From Prevotellaceae bacterium (GTDB taxonomy: Bacteria; Bacteroidota; Bacteroidia; Bacteroidales; UBA932), in assembly GCA_031288855.1 (NCBI GenBank), contig JAITQQ010000008.1, positions 1 through 7,233 on the forward strand: a stretch of DNA of 7,233 nt, in the 5' to 3' direction. The position numbers and the translations under genes are program-made. The notes beneath the pieces were generated by a model. It saw only the letters and a program-made list of their open reading frames with translations. It did no database searches and was not told where the DNA came from. The stretch's first letter is position 1. Every line of letters begins with the position of its first letter. Positions 5,951 through 7,233 of this stretch are shown here, in pieces.

Positions 5951-7029
5951 CATCTTACGTTAAGCGCAGCTGAAACGTAAGTTCCGTGCTGCTCAAAAGA
6001 TTCGTGGTTGTACCTGGCGTAGTAAGAGAAAGTCCACTGCTGATAGCCAATGTTCGAGCTCCACACCCATCCTTGGGCAGCAAATGGAGCGAACCCGCCG
6101 TCGCTGCTTGTACGAATAAGGGCTGGCAAGAAACTGAAGCCAAATTCGTCTGTGCCAGGGTAATCACTATTTCGCCAACCGTGTGGAAAGGTCTCTGATA
6201 GGATTTCATTTGAACGTAAGGCTACGCCTGCTTTATTCGGGGAAACGGCTTCCACAGCATTCACCAACTCGTCATATTCTCGGGCACTGGGGATGTGCCA
6301 GCCTTCTGGGCACACCCCCCGAACAGGCGTACTGCAGGTAGCTGTCCCCGAGACGCTGCATTCTCTTGAATTGCGGAACTCGGCTGTCCACGTACCTTGC
6401 CCGTCTGGTAGGAGAGCTGTTGGCCAACTGTATAATGCCCCATATACAAAACATGTATTCATATCGGCCGAGGTGGCACCAGCTACAGCGGGAGAACACC
6501 AGAATGACCCTATAGCGCCAGTACCATCAGTTAAACTAGTATATGACACGCCATTAGCTTCGGCAGCATTCTTGTTCCACGTCAACCCCTTTTGGTAATT
6601 CAGGTTCTCGGCAAACCAAATCTTCCCATCAGGCATCTTCACTGTCTTATACACCTTGTTGTCACGCGGGTCCTGAAACGTCCCTTTGGCACCAATGGCA
6701 GAATTTTCATCAAGCGTGCTACAACTCATCACATTTACCACATAAACATTCGATTTAGACCACTCGTCGCAACCATCCTTCTTCGACCGACGAATATACG
6801 TATATCTCCCTACCGGCTTATTGGCAGGAACCGTGTACCCGGCAGTTTTGGCGCCGGAAATCTCCTGGTCGTTCTCAAACCACTTGTACGCTGAGGGGTC
6901 GGAAGGCACCTGAAGCTCCATGATTTCATACGTATTGCCATAGCACACCTTACCCTGTGCATAACCACTAATGCTCAGGCCGGCTAACACCGCCACAAGC
7001 AACATTTGAATTGTTTTTGTCTTTTTCAT
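5938..7029 (-). CDS. secreted FISUMP-domain protein with Ig/PKD-like N-terminal domain
   Basis: This is a 363-residue exported protein of unknown function. Residues 1-25 form a Sec signal peptide: MKKTK, a hydrophobic core LLVAVLAGLSI, and a likely signal peptidase I site near GYAQ. There is no lipobox cysteine, so it is not an evident lipoprotein. Residues about 28-100 (VCYGNTYEI, YKWFENDQEISGAKTAGYTV, GRYTYIRRSKKDGC) resemble the Ig/PKD-like modules of Bacteroidota surface proteins. Residues about 113-362 match the Fibrobacter succinogenes major paralogous (FISUMP) domain: DGKIWFAENLNY at 134-145, YGALYSW at 196-202, GVCPEGWHIPSAREYDEL at 238-255, FSFLPALIR at 298-306 and a terminal AALNVRCQH. 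Paired cysteines (178/193, 224/232, 240/360) may form disulfides. No type IX secretion C-terminal domain is seen. It starts 54 bases after the repeat-protein gene and may be co-transcribed with it. Confidence 0.88.
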   Translation of the reverse strand: MKKTKTIQMLLVAVLAGLSISGYAQGKVCYGNTYEIMELQVPSDPSAYKWFENDQEISGAKTAGYTVPANKPVGRYTYIRRSKKDGCDEWSKSNVYVVNVMSCSTLDENSAIGAKGTFQDPRDNKVYKTVKMPDGKIWFAENLNYQKGLTWNKNAAEANGVSYTSLTDGTGAIGSFWCSPAVAGATSADMNTCFVYGALYSWPTALLPDGQGTWTAEFRNSRECSVSGTATCSTPVRGVCPEGWHIPSAREYDELVNAVEAVSPNKAGVALRSNEILSETFPHGWRNSDYPGTDEFGFSFLPALIRTSSDGGFAPFAAQGWVWSSNIGYQQWTFSYYARYNHESFEQHGTYVSAALNVRCQHD

Positions 7030-7083
7030 AATCTTTTAATTTTAGTTTTTAATTTAATTTTATGTTTTTACTTTTATTAAATT
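7030..7083. other. AT-rich spacer with imperfect 18-base direct repeat
   Basis: This 54-base gap between the repeat-protein gene and the FISUMP gene is almost entirely A/T. TTTAATTTTAGTTTTTA (7035-7051) recurs as TTTAATTTTATGTTTTTA (7053-7070), differing by one inserted base. No TAnnTTTG box or hairpin with a T-run was found, so co-transcription of the two genes is the simplest reading. On the minus strand the A-rich leader before the ATG is typical of Bacteroidota, where Shine-Dalgarno sequences are often absent. Confidence 0.45.
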
Positions 7084-7233
7084 TCACTGTTTGTTAAACC
7101 CCACGAGACTCAATCCGCCGATACTCCCGGCACGGTAGGAGGGGCAGCTCGGCAACTGAAATCCCGCGCCGCCGATAACGCCGGGCACATAATAGGCACA
7201 ACTGGGCAACAAAAAGCCCTCACCACCAATAAC
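7084..7233 (-). CDS. C-terminal end of an unrecognised 18-residue-repeat protein (cut by window edge)
   Basis: An open frame of 49 codons plus TGA enters from the right edge. It contains two tandem 18-residue units, VIGGEGFLLPSCAYYVPG and VIGGAGFQLPSCPSYRAG, then a degenerate last unit SIGGLSLVG and the tail FNKQ. The shared pattern VIGGxGFxLPSCxxYxxG keeps 12 of 18 positions, including one cysteine per unit. Nine of those 12 shared residues use a different synonymous codon in the two units, which favours a real, protein-level repeat under selection over chance or recent DNA duplication. No family was recognised. The start, total length and any signal peptide lie outside the window. The next gene, 54 bases downstream on the same strand, is secreted, so a surface role is plausible but inferred. 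Confidence 0.7.
   Translation of the reverse strand, partial: VIGGEGFLLPSCAYYVPGVIGGAGFQLPSCPSYRAGSIGGLSLVGFNKQ

Noticed and set aside
5938..6030. Type IX secretion sorting domain at the end of the FISUMP protein
   Set aside because: The C-terminus ends directly in the FISUMP motif AALNVRCQHD, with no following sorting-domain segment.

Overview
The window reads as a chromosomal segment of a Bacteroidota bacterium, possibly Bacteroidales. Three things point there: promoter-like boxes of the Bacteroides type (TAnnTTTG, once with a correctly spaced TTTG), a LysA with the tail motif YNLRDLP, and a secreted FISUMP-domain protein, a family common in this phylum and in Fibrobacteres. Every supported gene lies on the minus strand, so transcription runs from high to low coordinates. 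No plus-strand gene, tRNA, rRNA, CRISPR array or insertion sequence was recognised.

In transcription order, the right edge (7233-5938) holds an envelope-type pair: the C-terminal end of a protein built from 18-residue repeats, then a secreted protein with a signal peptide, a probable Ig/PKD-like domain and a FISUMP domain. A candidate terminator overlaps the stop codon of the second gene. The next 281 bases (5937-5657) contain a strong intrinsic terminator (5734-5767), nested complementary segments that could form alternative folds, and a -7-like box just before lysA.

From 5656 to 1 lie the lysine/diaminopimelate genes: lysA, then a lower-GC orphan ATPase gene, then a tight lysC-dapF-dapA-dapB run (gaps of 5 and 26 bases, then a 4-base ATGA overlap). 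LysC phosphorylates aspartate. DapA and DapB build the tetrahydrodipicolinate ring. DapF makes meso-diaminopimelate for peptidoglycan and for LysA, which decarboxylates it to lysine. Aspartate-semialdehyde dehydrogenase and the enzymes between tetrahydrodipicolinate and LL-diaminopimelate are not in the window. dapB is cut by the left edge.

The genes are mostly ordinary. The most interesting material is non-coding: a perfect 22-bp inverted repeat between lysA and the ATPase gene that works on paper as a bidirectional terminator and also carries the -33 box of a well-spaced ATPase promoter; a possible attenuator-like fold ahead of lysA; and the repeat protein at the right edge, whose repeats are conserved in protein but diverged at synonymous sites.
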